Shown here one piece after another: positions 33,718 to 43,780 of a stretch of DNA of 64,000 nucleotides (position 1 is the first letter of the stretch; every line of letters begins with the position of its first letter). Location of the stretch: the NCBI GenBank assembly GCA_963691705.1, contig OY829545.1, forward strand, positions 36,567,475 to 36,631,474, in the 5' to 3' direction. The position numbers and the translations under genes are program-made. The stretch is from Viola odorata. Lineage: Eukaryota > Streptophyta > Magnoliopsida > Malpighiales > Violaceae. Under the pieces are notes generated by a model. The model searched no databases. It was not told the origin of the DNA and worked only from the letters and a program-made list of their open reading frames with translations.

Positions 33718-35807
33718 AAATTTCCATCACGGTCACTAACAATACTAATAGGCATACCATGGAGGCGGACTACCTCTCTAAAGAATATATTAGCAACCTG
33801 AGACGCATCATTAGTATTTTTACAAGGCAAAAAGTGCGCCATTTTGGAAAATCGATCCACAACAACAAATATACCATCCTTACCATCCCAAGACTTAGGT
33901 AAACCTACAATGAAGTCCATGGACAGAGCGGTCCAAGGTTGGGAAGGTACGGGCAGCGGCATAAACTCACCATGACTAGCTAACCGAGATTTTGCCCTTT
34001 GGCAAACTACACATCTAGCAATCACACGCACAACATCACGTCTCATCTTAGGCCAATAAAAGTGTGATTTCAGCATGTCATAGGTTTTATTAATGCCAAA
34101 GTGGCCCATCAATCCACCACTATGTGATTCATGCACAAGTAATTCACGCAAAGAACACTTAGGAACGCAAAGGCGCTTGCGCCGAAACAGATAGTTGTCA
34201 TGCGTATAAAATTTCACATCAGCCATGGAATCACAAGTCTTATAGATCTCAGCAAAATCCAAATCAGTAGGGTAGAGTGGAATTATTTGAGAAAACCCTA
34301 AAAATTTGACACTTAACGAAGAGATCAAGGCATACCTCCTAGACAATGCGTCGGCCACAACATTGTATTTTCCTTCCTTGTACTTGATGTGATAAGGGAA
34401 AGCTTCCAAGAACTCTAGCCACACGGCATGTCTCCTATTCAACTTCCCTTGTCCCTTTAGGTATTTGAGGCTTAAGTGGTCGGTGTGCACCACAAATTCC
34501 CTCGGCATCAAGTAGTGTTGCCAAACCTCGAAAGCTCTAACTAGCGCATAAAGCTCTTTGTCATACGTCGGGTAACGCAATTGGGCATCCTTGAGCTTCT
34601 CACTAAAGAAGGCTATTGGCTTCTTCTCTTGCATCAAAACAGCACCTATACCGATTCCACTCGCGTCGCACTCCAACTCAAACGGTTTGTCAAAGTCGGG
34701 AAGGGCTAACACGGGCGCGTTGGACAGCTTGTCCTTCAACGCTTGGAATGCGGCCTCTTGAGGTTCCTCCCACCTGAAATCAACATGTTTCTTAGTTAGG
34801 TCATTAAGTGGGGCAGCAAGAGTACTAAAATCACGAATGAAACGACGATAAAAGGAAGCTAAGCCGTGAAAGGAGCGGATGTCGCTTGCTATTTTTGGCG
34901 TAGGCCACTCCTTGATCGCTTGCACCTTCGTTTCATCCACCTTCACACCGTCCTTGCCCACCTGAAATCCTAAAAACTCAACCTGTTCTAAAGCAAAAGA
35001 GCACTTGGAAAGTTTAGCATAAAGCTTCTCTTCACGCAAGGTTAGAAAAATTTCCCTAAGGTGTAAAACATGATCATGCAAAGACTTGCTGTAAACTAAG
35101 ATGTCATCAAAGTACACAACAACAAATTTTCCTATGAAACGCCTAAGAACATGGTTCATAAGTCGCATGAAAGTACTTGGGGCATTAGTCAATCCAAACG
35201 GCATCACTAACCATTCATACAATCCATACTTTGTTTTAAATGCCGTTTTCCATTCATCACCCTCTTTCATTCTGATTTGATGATAACCGCTCATGAGATC
35301 AATTTTAGAAAAGATTACACTACCACTAAGCTCATCTAACATATCATCTAAGCGAGGTATGGGGTGACGATACTTTACCGTAATTTTGTTGACAGCTCGG
35401 CAGTCAACACACATTCGCCAAGTTCCATCTTTCTTTGGCACTAGAAGCACTGGAACGGCGCATGGAGACAAGCTCTCTCGGACATATCCCTTGCTAAGGA
35501 GCTCATCAACCTGCCGCTGAAGTTCCTTAGTCTCCTCGGGGTTGCTCCTATAGGCTGGTCTGTTTGGGATAGTCGAACCCGGTACAAAATCAATTTGGTG
35601 CTCTATGCCGCGGATTGGGGGCAAACCGGCTGGCATCTCTTCGGGTGTTACATCCTTGAACTCCTGCAAAACAGCCAAGATAGAAGAAGGCACAGAAGCT
35701 AAAGGATCAAGGTTAGTAGTGCTCAAACAAAAAGATTTAAAGTGAAGAAGAATCAAAGGGCGATTCTCGCCACAAAACTGTTTTTGTAACATAAGCGCGC
35801 GGCGCAA
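33714..35807 (-). CDS. Reverse transcriptase, RNase H and integrase N-terminal part
   Basis: A continuous frame of ~697 codons. Its first ATG is at 35792, but the frame stays open upstream through the linker, so it was probably translated as part of a polyprotein. RT motifs: [19 protein letters not shown] near residue 125, [13 protein letters not shown] near 170, [15 protein letters not shown] near 205 and YFDD at 232-235. RNase [14 protein letters not shown] near 380 and the HTDH motif near 440. Integrase: the HHCC zinc finger H..H...CVVCQRAK, then MDFIVGL and the second aspartate in VSDRD. A T run that is one base too short (five instead of six) ends the frame at 33714. The enzyme copies element RNA to cDNA in the particle. 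The catalytic residues look intact and only the frame is broken. Confidence 0.93.
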   Translation of the reverse strand: MRRALMLQKQFCGENRPLILLHFKSFCLSTTNLDPLASVPSSILAVLQEFKDVTPEEMPAGLPPIRGIEHQIDFVPGSTIPNRPAYRSNPEETKELQRQVDELLSKGYVRESLSPCAVPVLLVPKKDGTWRMCVDCRAVNKITVKYRHPIPRLDDMLDELSGSVIFSKIDLMSGYHQIRMKEGDEWKTAFKTKYGLYEWLVMPFGLTNAPSTFMRLMNHVLRRFIGKFVVVYFDDILVYSKSLHDHVLHLREIFLTLREEKLYAKLSKCSFALEQVEFLGFQVGKDGVKVDETKVQAIKEWPTPKIASDIRSFHGLASFYRRFIRDFSTLAAPLNDLTKKHVDFRWEEPQEAAFQALKDKLSNAPVLALPDFDKPFELECDASGIGIGAVLMQEKKPIAFFSEKLKDAQLRYPTYDKELYALVRAFEVWQHYLMPREFVVHTDHLSLKYLKGQGKLNRRHAVWLEFLEAFPYHIKYKEGKYNVVADALSRRYALISSLSVKFLGFSQIIPLYPTDLDFAEIYKTCDSMADVKFYTHDNYLFRRKRLCVPKCSLRELLVHESHSGGLMGHFGINKTYDMLKSHFYWPKMRRDVVRVIARCVVCQRAKSRLASHGEFMPLPVPSQPWTALSMDFIVGLPKSWDGKDGIFVVVDRFSKMAHFLPCKNTNDASQVANIFFREVVRLHGMPISIVSDRDGNF

Positions 35808-35995
35808 ATCTTTTGCTTTCGCATATAAGTTTACTTTCTTTTCTTTTTCTTGCCTTTTCTTTTCTTTTTCAGGCCCTTTCTTTTCTGTTTTTAACCCGTG
35901 CTCACTTTTTTCACGGGGGCTGTTTTCATTCCTTTCGTTTCTTTCAAACCCGTGCTCACTTTTTTCACGGGGGCTGTTTTCATCAATTTTTTTGT
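35808..35995 (-). other. Protease-RT linker with two tandem hairpins
   Basis: Two copies of CCCGTG-11 nt-CACGGG lie at 35949-35971 and 35895-35917, 54 bp apart. In the pol frame both read [10 protein letters not shown], followed by a lysine/glutamate-rich stretch and [15 protein letters not shown]. The first hairpin begins 24 nt behind the gag-protease stop codon. The pol frame is -1 relative to gag. There is an A7 run, but it lies behind the stop in the gag frame, so a simple slip on it would not bypass the stop. Confidence 0.75.
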
Positions 35996-37804
35996 CTAGA
36001 ACCGTGAGGCCTCAAACTCAGCATAGGACTTCTCCAACCAGAGCTGGTCCTCAAGCACTTGCTTAGGTGTAAGGGGTACGAGTGTGAACTTCACTCCTTC
36101 CTTCTCAAGCTTGTACCGATTGCTCCTCCCTTCGTGAGTGGCGTTGCGGTCAAATTGCCATGGACGGCCGAGTAGTACATGTGACGCTTGCATTGGGACA
36201 ACATCACACCATATCTCATCTCTATATTTCCCAATAGAAAAGCTCACCAACACTTGCCTAGACACCTTAAGGCCTACTCCATCATTCATCCATTGCAAAG
36301 TGTACGGCTTTGGATGTCTCACCATTGGTAACCCTAATTTGTGCACAAGAAGCGTACTAGCGCAATTAGTACATGAGCCATTATCGATAATAAGAGAGCA
36401 TACCTTAGTACCAATGTGGCACCTAGCATGGAATAAGTTCTCCCTTTGTTCCTCCTCACATGTTTCAGCCCTTGGCTGCACACTCAAGTTTCTCCGAACT
36501 ACTAGGGTAACCGGTTCACAAACCCTAGCTTCATGATCGGCTGCCTCTTCTCCCTCACTTTCTTCTTCCGAATCCTCCACCAACTCATAATCATCCTCCG
36601 AGTCCATCTCTCCATTATCCCTAATAATCAGAACTCTCTTGTTGGGACATTCGGCCTGCTTATGGCCTCGGCCACTACACTTAAAGCACACAATGTCTCT
36701 TGTAGGCACACGGTTAGTACTAGTAATAGGAACTTTAGAAGGAGTAGGGTTTGCCGAATTACCTTTGGTTCCATAAGAAGGTTTAGATACCTTGGGTGTT
36801 TCCTTGCTGTCCTTATTCCCCTTGGACCATGTAGACTTGTTCCAAGTGGAAGTCCGTGACACAAAAGTAGACGGCTTAGAGTAGGCTGCCTTAGCCTTGC
36901 GTTGCCTCTCGATCTTCACGGCCATGTGAAGCATCTCCTCCAAAGTCCTATATTGGCACAACTCTAAGGCGTTAGCTATCTCTGAATTCAGCCCACTCAT
37001 GAACCTAGACATCTTCGAATCCTCATCCTCTATCACATTAACCCTCGCCAAAAGAACTTCCAACTCATTGTGATAATCATTCACGGTCTTGGACCCTTGG
37101 GTAAGCTTTTGTAAGCGCTGAAATTGGTCCTTATGATAGTACGGTGGAACAAACCTCCTTTTCATCACATACTTCATGTTCTCCCAAGTAGTTACGGGTC
37201 CTCGCACATCCTCATTCACTTGCTCCCACCAATGGGCAGCATATCCAAAAAACTCCACGGAAGCTAACCTTATTTTCTTTTCATCCGTGTAGTGGTGACA
37301 CCTAAAAATCGCTTCCATCTTTCGTTCCCAAGTCAGATATGCCTCGGGATCATCCTTCCCTTCAAAGGCTGGAATCTTGAGCTTGACACTCCCAAGATGG
37401 TTGTCAGCTCGCTCACGCTCCTCGCGACGCGGCTGCTCGAAGTGACGCTCTCGCCCACCAAAGGCGTGCCTACCGCGCCCATGCGCACCTCCTCGGCGCA
37501 TTTGGAACCCCCTCGGTCCCGCCATGTGAGGACCCTCTTCCTCATACTCATTTTCAGAATCCTCTAACTCAGGCTCACTACGCTGGTCGTCGCTCGGTGC
37601 CGGTGCATAGGCCTCTCGATTCACTCTAGGGTTTAGGTGTTGCACAAAGTGTGTCCCGGGCGCTTGCGGAACTACACCCTCACGTCCCCTAGCCTCAACC
37701 TGCTGTCTCCAAGCTTTCATGTCCTGGAGCTGGGCTGCTATGTCTTGCAGTGCCTTGGCTACATCGTTCACAACCGTAGCCTCCTTTTTCGGATTTCCTG
37801 ACAT
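35996..37804 (-). CDS. Gag and protease of the CRM-like element
   Basis: From ATG at 37804 about 602 codons. The frame is open for 18 codons further up, but those precede a splice-acceptor-like TTGAATTTCAGG and contain no ATG. Order: an N-terminal helix-like [18 protein letters not shown], a basic/acidic stretch, capsid ([49 protein letters not shown]), zinc knuckle [14 protein letters not shown] (CX2CX4HX4C), an acidic spacer, then the protease with active-site IIDNGSC (DNG for the usual DSG/DTG) and LLGRPW. It ends at TAG, one base out of phase with pol. That is either a true boundary or a recent one-base loss. In related elements gag, protease and RT are commonly one frame. Confidence 0.92.
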   Translation of the reverse strand: MSGNPKKEATVVNDVAKALQDIAAQLQDMKAWRQQVEARGREGVVPQAPGTHFVQHLNPRVNREAYAPAPSDDQRSEPELEDSENEYEEEGPHMAGPRGFQMRRGGAHGRGRHAFGGRERHFEQPRREERERADNHLGSVKLKIPAFEGKDDPEAYLTWERKMEAIFRCHHYTDEKKIRLASVEFFGYAAHWWEQVNEDVRGPVTTWENMKYVMKRRFVPPYYHKDQFQRLQKLTQGSKTVNDYHNELEVLLARVNVIEDEDSKMSRFMSGLNSEIANALELCQYRTLEEMLHMAVKIERQRKAKAAYSKPSTFVSRTSTWNKSTWSKGNKDSKETPKVSKPSYGTKGNSANPTPSKVPITSTNRVPTRDIVCFKCSGRGHKQAECPNKRVLIIRDNGEMDSEDDYELVEDSEEESEGEEAADHEARVCEPVTLVVRRNLSVQPRAETCEEEQRENLFHARCHIGTKVCSLIIDNGSCTNCASTLLVHKLGLPMVRHPKPYTLQWMNDGVGLKVSRQVLVSFSIGKYRDEIWCDVVPMQASHVLLGRPWQFDRNATHEGRSNRYKLEKEGVKFTLVPLTPKQVLEDQLWLEKSYAEFEASRF

Positions 37805-38614
37805 CCTGAAATTCAAGACAGAAAATTTTCCAAGCGTAAAATTGCCTAAAACTATCACTCCCTCACGTGTTTAGCTCTCTATTAATCTCACAAAATCTCT
37901 CAAAGCAAATTGTCCAGATCCTTAATTCAAGATGAACCGACTCAAAGAAATTTCAAGAAAAGCTTCCAAAGAGACACACAAAGAAAACTAGTGTAGAAAG
38001 AAATTTCGAGGTAATATACCCGAATCAATTGCAAAGATCAATCAATCAATCAAGTATACTACAGAGTAGATAGGCACAGTAGTTATGGAGTCAAGAAAAA
38101 GCTCAAAACAAACGGATTGAGTTAGTTTATAAACTCAAAACCGCTGATGGCATGCGATTAGGGTTTTGAAACTTGTTTTTGCCACAACTTTTGATTCCCA
38201 ATTCGAAATCCAATGATTCTTTTTGCTATGAGTCACAAATTCACTCTAGCATTTGATTCTGAAGTTCCTTTCTTGTTTTTGTTTTTTGAATGATACTGCT
38301 TTCGCCTCTGTTCTGTTTTTGGACGAAATTGTTTCACTTTTTTTTTTTTTTTTTTTGAAATTCAACGCAATGAAAACACAAATTAACTAAGACACTTTGG
38401 GGGACTTTGTTTTTTTTTTTTTTTTTGACAATAGTAAAGACCTACAAATCTTTGAGATGATTTGCACACTAATCGCACACACAAGACACAATTGACACAA
38501 GACAACTAACACACAGCACGCAAGAGAATTGGTGTAGAAGAGAACGAAGGAATACCAATTCTAACAAAGAAAACGTAATAATTAAAGGGATAGATTTACC
38601 AAGTCGTCCAGCTG
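37805..38614 (-). other. Leader of the CRM-like element
   Basis: Non-coding. The minus strand carries AACACGTGAGGGAG near 37860-37873, also seen before gag at 46560-46573 and near 58420 in family T. A pyrimidine-rich stretch ends in TTTCAGGATG at the gag start. Two long A runs (T runs on the plus strand near 38340 and 38411) are present. Confidence 0.65.
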
Positions 38615-38627
38615 AGCTCCGCTACCA
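38615..38627 (-). promoter_or_regulatory. Primer binding site of the CRM-like element
   Basis: TGGTAGCGGAGCT on the minus strand, two bases behind the LTR end. Same variant as in the gag-only array. Confidence 0.8.
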
Positions 38628-38629
38628 AC

Positions 38630-39790
38630 TGTTGCGTTCCTTGTAGGCTAGAACGCCCTCCTTAGATCGTTGTCCGACGACGTGGCTTTCATTGCGGAAA
38701 ATAACTCGAAGAAGACACGTGAATCTCCAAGTCGCAATGCTTGGCACTCCACGCAGAATCCCTTGAGGATCTTGCGTCAAACCTTTGAATCTCCAAATCG
38801 CAATGCTTGGCAATCCAAAGAACGGATGACTCAATGAAAGGTGCTTTCAAGTTTTACTTGACAAGCTAATCGAATGCACGAAACTCAATTAGTTGCAAGG
38901 TTCATCAAGAACAAGTGGATAAAGATCCAAAGCAATCTGCTTTCAAATTTCAATAATCAAGTCCCCTCAAAATAACATAGGCGGCTCCTTTTTAAAGAGG
39001 CGCTAAACCCTAATTCCAAAAATGGAAACTAGTTTAGTTTCTAAAAAATGAATTAAACGAAAATGGCAACAAGCCACCCTTCCAAATAAGTTCTGAAACC
39101 CTAAAATAACATAAATAGAGTCTACTAAATAGGATAGAAGTGCAGGCGCCGCCGTTTAGGTCAAAAAGGCCCAAGTGGCTTTGCTTGCGGGTCCGCCGAA
39201 TCACGTTTTAAGGAAACAAGGCGTTTTCCTTATTCCCTCGAGCGTTCCCATGGAAACTTGGAGGGAAACTTCCTAACACATATATGAAGTTCTGGGCTGA
39301 ATATTGTGCGAGGAAATATGCTCCAATCTTCAAAAGGCTCGGCAGTGGCTTTCGCTGTCCAATGCGGGCTTGTGATTTGGGCCTGTCCCAAATCCTTCGG
39401 GCGTTTCTCCTGATTTTTGGCCTGGACTCCTCTCTTGTATTATAAATGAACATGGTCTGGTCAAAAATAGGAGAAGGGTGCTGGTGGACCTAAAGGTCCG
39501 AGGTGGCCATGTGTAGCCCATCCGTAGGCGCGGACGTGGTGCGGATTAGGGTTACGAGGCGCGGCTGGGGTGCGCGCAGGCTGGCTTCCTCCGAGGCTGT
39601 CTCTGCCTTCAGTTCCATATGGATGAGGCTACTGAGCCTCACTTGTAGGGCGTGGGCCCTGGCACGAGTGATCGGACCCGTGGGCGGCAATGGGAGGCTC
39701 GCGGATGCATCCTCCAAGGCTCGGGCCTTGGCGCTGGTGGTTGCGCCTGCGGGTGCATCACTAGGGTTGGCTCCGGCTGGGATCGTATCA
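38630..39790 (-). mobile_element. 5' LTR of the CRM-like element
   Basis: 1161 bp, minus-strand start TGATACGATCCC at 39790 and end GAACGCAACA at 38630. The 478-codon plus-strand frame that begins inside it at 39503 is a chimera of antisense LTR and Athila protease. Confidence 0.92.
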
Positions 39791-39795
39791 GAGAT

Positions 39796-40939
39796 GAGCC
39801 GACCGGAACCACAACCAGAAGCTGAAGCTGAAATTTCCCTTGAATCTGAAGTTCAATTACCAGCACCTACTCCAGCAAAACAGACTCCAGCAACTCAGGA
39901 GAAATTCCCAGAAATTCAGGTTATCCCTTTTCCCTTTCCCGAAAGGTCTTTAAAAGCCAAGAAGAAAAGGGATGAGAAAAAAATTCTTGATGTTTTTCGC
40001 AAAGTTGCCATAAATGTGCCCTTGCTAGATTTGATTTCTCAGGTTCCTAAGTATGCTAAATTCTTAAAAGACCTTTGTACTAACAAGAAGAAACTAGCAG
40101 GCACAGAAAGGGTAAGCTTCAATGAAAACGTTTCCGCAATGCTACAAAAGAGACTTCCCACGAAACGCAAAGACCAAGGTACTTTCGTAATTCCTTGTAA
40201 AATTGGGAACAAAGAGGTGGAGAAAGCATTGTGTGACCTTGGAGCAGGTATTAATGTCATGTCTCTTTCTGTTTTTAAAACTTTGAATTTTGGAAATCTC
40301 AAGAAAACAAGAGTTGTGATACAACTTGCTAATGGATCATCAATCCACCCCGAGGGTGTAGTAGAAGATGTTTTGGTTCAGGTAAAAGGCTTTATATTCC
40401 CTGTTGATTTCTATATAGTTGACATGAAAAATGAAGATGTAACAAAGGCCACTGATGTGATACTTGGTAGACCTTTTTTAAGGACAACTCATGCTAAAAT
40501 AGATGTGTATGATGGGTGTTTGACACTTGAGTTTGCAGGAGAAACAATTAAATTCAATATGTATGATGCAATCGAATACCCCAATGAAACGCATAGTGTT
40601 AATTTCCTTGATATTATCGACCCTTGTGATGATGATGTTGCTGAAATTAACCATGTTGACCCTTTTGAATGTGTCCTTAGTAAGAGTTTATGGAAGGCAA
40701 AGTTGGAAACATTAAAGGATAAATCCATGACCAAATTAGAAAACCAAGACCTTGTCATAAGATTGGATGCACTACGCACCCCTGCAGGTATTGAACATAC
40801 CTTGGATTTATCAGATCAGGTCACTAAACTCCAGCCTTCAATTTTGCAGGCACCCGACTTAAAGCCCTTTTTCGAAGAATGCAAAGAACATGATGTGGAG
40901 AGCACCAGACTTGGCTTACCTCTTGATGATGCCGTTTGA
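39796..40939 (+). CDS. Athila-type protease, C-terminal part of gag-protease
   Basis: The frame continues from 31873 across the insertion, without the duplicated GAGAT. Uninterrupted it would be about 875 codons. Features: a proline/glutamate-rich start, then LDVFRKVAINVPLLDLISQVPKYAK, the protease active site CDLGAGINVM (DLG for the usual DSG), VILGRPFLRTTHAKIDV and GETIKFNM. After SVNFLDIIDPCDDD comes an acidic tail ending at TGA at 40937. RT should follow but does not. The protease would cut gag into its mature parts. Start here is set by the insertion, not by an ATG. Confidence 0.88.
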
Positions 40940-41058
40940 ACCAGCACCACGCAGTCGAGTCCGAGACTATAAACAGGGACGCTGCATGGGAGGCAACCCA
41001 TGTCATTTCATGCCTTTTCCTCTGATCGTTCAAGGCAACATGAATGGATCTCAGTCAG

Positions 41059-41084
41059 GCCCATCTCAAGGCCTTGAGATGGGC
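41059..41084. repeat. Perfect 26-bp palindrome
   Basis: Core ATCTCAAGGCCTTGAGAT flanked by GCCC and GGGC. Relatives of the core lie at about 29060, 30514, 31856 and 42516 in the same element. Confidence 0.93.
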
Positions 41085-42276
41085 AGACCAAAACCTCCCG
41101 TCCTCCACAACCTTGATCTTGCCCTCGGTTTTGTTTTTCCTTTTCCCTCTTTTAATTTCATATTTGTTTGTTTGTTTGTGTGTGTTTGTTTTCCTTTCTT
41201 TCACATTGAGGACAATGTGTCCTTTAAATGTGGGGGGGAGAGACTTTCGTGTTTGTTTGTATGTTTTTGTGCATGTTTGTTTTTAATTTTTGATGCATGT
41301 TTTTCTGTATTTCCTTTCTTCTGCATGTTTATTTCAATTATTATTGCATGCGCTTCTGCTTGTTTTCATTTATGCATGAGTCGTTTTTCTTTTTTGTTGT
41401 GTTTATGTTGTGTTTCCCCCTTTGTATGGAATTGAAACCCCAAAACTGAACTCATGTAAATACTTGACTTATCAACTCCATCTTGCAATTCTGAATACTT
41501 CTAGCATTATAACTTGTGCATTTATTTACATAGATGTATGATGAGTATTGCTGCCCTTGGGAATACTTTGCTAGAGCTGATCTGTCTTCACATCCGTAGA
41601 TCTTGGGATGAGGATCCTATCCTCCCATTGCTGCTAAGTCCTTTAATTTCTGCTTGCTTGCGTACCCTTTAATTTTCTTGTGTGTGGTTTCTCATCATGC
41701 CCTCTGGATTGCACGATGTTGGTGGTTCGGCACCATCATCCCATTATGGAAAAACTTCCAGTCGGCTGTGTGCTAACTCCCTTTGGTTGGACCGATCATA
41801 GCACCATGGTGAGAAATCAAGGTCTGCATGTGTTTGAAAAAAATAAATAAATAAATAAATAAAAGAAGGAAAAGGTGGAAATTGCGGAATGAAGGATAGA
41901 AAAGAAGGAAGAAAAGAAAAAGAAAAAAATAGAATAAAGAAGCCTTTGGCTCACTTTGTGTTTCAATTTATGTTCTTTAATTGTTGTATGTGCTTTTAAA
42001 CTATTTTGCATGAGTGTCAGCAGCAGTGTTTGGATTTAGAGTCGATGGAAGAGAAGACAGAAGCCCTAGGATTTTATTTCCTGGTGATCAGCATGCTATC
42101 ATACCCCTATTTGAATATGTGCACAATTGTGATGTTTGGAGTATTTAGCATTACTTGATTGAGCTGATTTTTGAAGTATTTGTGTGAAGTTCAGTCCAGG
42201 GGTTAATTTTCTGTTCAAAGGGGTGTTGTCTGTGTTTTGTGTCTGTGTTTTCTTTGTGTTTTCTGTGTTTTGTGTT

Positions 42277-42315
42277 TATGCTTGAGGGCAAGCATAGTTC
42301 AAATGTGGGGGAGTT
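42277..42315 (+). promoter_or_regulatory. Pre-LTR hairpin and polypurine tract of Athila-like element 1
   Basis: TATGCTTG (42277-42284), loop AGGG, CAAGCATA (42289-42296), then 19 bases with AAATGTGGGGGAG up to the LTR start at 42316. Confidence 0.8.
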
Positions 42316-43777
42316 TGATTGATTGTTATTCCACTTAGTTTTATTGTCTCTTTACTTGGGTTTTGAGATAATAAACATGCTGCTTTGATGCTTTTTCCTT
42401 CCTTTTTCCAGTATTACACTTGAATGATCAGGTTTGGGAAAAGGAGCGAAAAGGCCAAGGATTAGAGCTCAATCGATCATGCTGGCTTGGCAGACTTTCT
42501 GCTGATGCATTCCGACTCATCTCAAGGCCCTGAGATGAGGCTGCCGTGACGTTCCCAGATCTGGACAGCACTCACCATGATTATGCGCGCCGCAATTATT
42601 TTCGCATGAGTGCGTTTCCTGTCTCCTTGGGCGCCATTTTTAGAGCTTCTAAGCTTCTTGGGTTCCGATATCATTCCTCCCACTCCTAACAAGTTCATAG
42701 AAGACAAAAACAACATTCTCCTTGTGTTTTGGAAGAATAATTCCACACTTGGACATGCTTCTTGAAGGCCAAAACAGGAGTGACTTGTTAGTGGGAGCTG
42801 TCTCACCTTTGAGAGGAACATCTTGGCGCCAAGGAGGACCATTAATACTGATCAGAACGGCAGGGGAAGGCATCGGACAGTAGCAAGGAGTTAGAGAAGA
42901 AAATCAGCTTTTCACACATTTTCTAGATTTTCCAGCATTTCTTCATTTTCATTTCTAAACTTCTTGTATTATTTCCATTATGTTTTGTAGCTAAAAACCT
43001 CCATCTCTGGTAGAGATTTAGAGGTTGACAATTCCAGAAACGTTGTGAGACTTATTGAACTTAATTAAAAACGTTTTCATATCTCTTTTCTTGCTTGATT
43101 TAACGTCAATTTGATTGTGTTGTATTTGAGCTTGATCAACTTGGATTTTGGCACAATTGATTACAGTAGAATCACTCTAATGCCGCGTTTCTGCATTAGA
43201 GAGAACCTGAGTGGACAACTAGTGGATAGGGTGGTATCCTCCTTGAAACTAGAAGGAGTTAAGGGTTAGCTTTGAGGTCAATGGACTGCAAGTGCATCCA
43301 TCTCAAGGTCTAGGGAAGGGCCTTCCTAATCATATCAACAAACTAGCAATCCTTGATTGTTAAGGGAGTTAGGGTCAATCAAGGAGCTTCTCCTTGAGTG
43401 ACTTGAGTAGGAGGAGGCTTGGAGATCGCCCCTGGATGTATCTCTATAACTTCCCTATGTAAATTGTTTTGAAAATACTTTTGTCAATGATCAACATCTT
43501 GGAATTGTCACTTCGTTAATATCTCTACCAGGGATACTTTTCCCAACTGATTTTCCTCCTATTTCAACTGTTCATTTGTATGCAACCTCTGTTCATTCAT
43601 TATATTTCTGTTTTTACGCAAACCAAACCCCCAAAACTTGGTTCTCTACTTTGTCGTTTATTAAGAAAAGCACGAATCAGTCAAGCTTGTCTCTGTGGGA
43701 TCGATCCTCTCACCATTATCTGCATTTATTTGTAGCATAGCACTGAGTTGAACTTATAACTTTTATGCAGGGCATGC
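42316..43777 (+). mobile_element. 3' LTR of Athila-like element 1, last bases missing
   Basis: TGATTGATTG to GGGCATGC. The 5' LTR continues for about 13 further bases to TGTCA, whereas here ACGGTTCTAGG of the array LTR follows directly. The terminal bases and the target duplication are therefore lost. Confidence 0.88.
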
Positions 43778-43780
43778 ACG

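Larger units (their letters stand above)
31874..39790 (-). mobile_element. CRM-like chromovirus, nearly complete, nested in Athila gag
   Basis: 7917 bp on the minus strand with two 1161-bp LTRs and the target duplication GAGAT (31869-31873 and 39791-39795). The order on the minus strand is 5' LTR, primer site, leader, gag-protease, RT-RNase H-integrase, polypurine tract, 3' LTR. The lineage (CRM type) is inferred from the style of the gag and RT motifs, the lack of a visible chromodomain, and the integrase frame running into the 3' LTR. It is the only element here with all enzymatic domains, but single-base breaks split its frame. Confidence 0.9.
40940..42315 (+). other. 3' UTR of Athila-like element 1, two polypurine modules
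   Basis: No gene. Directly behind the stop is GGGAGGCAACCCATG, which in Athila elements normally follows the end of pol, so the lost RT-integrase block ended just before it. 41059-41084 is a perfect 26-bp palindrome centred on AAGGCCTT. Two hairpin-plus-purine modules follow: CACATTG-AGGA-CAATGTG at 41202-41219 with AAATGTGGGGGGGAGAG, and TATGCTTG-AGGG-CAAGCATA at 42277-42296 with AAATGTGGGGGAG. The second ends 19 nt before the LTR. Confidence 0.75.
28860..43777 (+). mobile_element. Athila-like element 1, without RT and integrase
   Basis: Two LTRs of ~1.47 kb (28860-30335 and 42316-43777), a tRNA-Asp-type primer site and a gag-protease frame identify an Athila-like Ty3/gypsy element. Without the nested CRM-like element it is about 7.0 kb. 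After the protease the frame ends and the 3' UTR follows directly, so RT, RNase H and integrase are absent. By eye the LTRs differ at about a dozen positions, so the insertion is fairly young. The right-hand target duplication is missing because the junction has been deleted. Confidence 0.9.

Noticed and set aside
35949..36005. Classical -1 slippery heptamer plus hairpin at the gag-pol border
   Set aside because: An A7 run and a hairpin are there, but the gag stop codon precedes the A7 run in the gag frame, so slippage on it cannot bypass the stop. A one-base loss is more likely.
36138..36859. Plus-strand frames of 108-132 codons inside the CRM-like gag
   Set aside because: Shadows of the minus-strand gag-protease gene, which has all expected motifs.
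39503..39795. Start of a 478-codon plus-strand frame
   Set aside because: This part is antisense CRM-like LTR fused by chance to the Athila protease frame that begins at the insertion end. Only 39796-40939 is real coding sequence.
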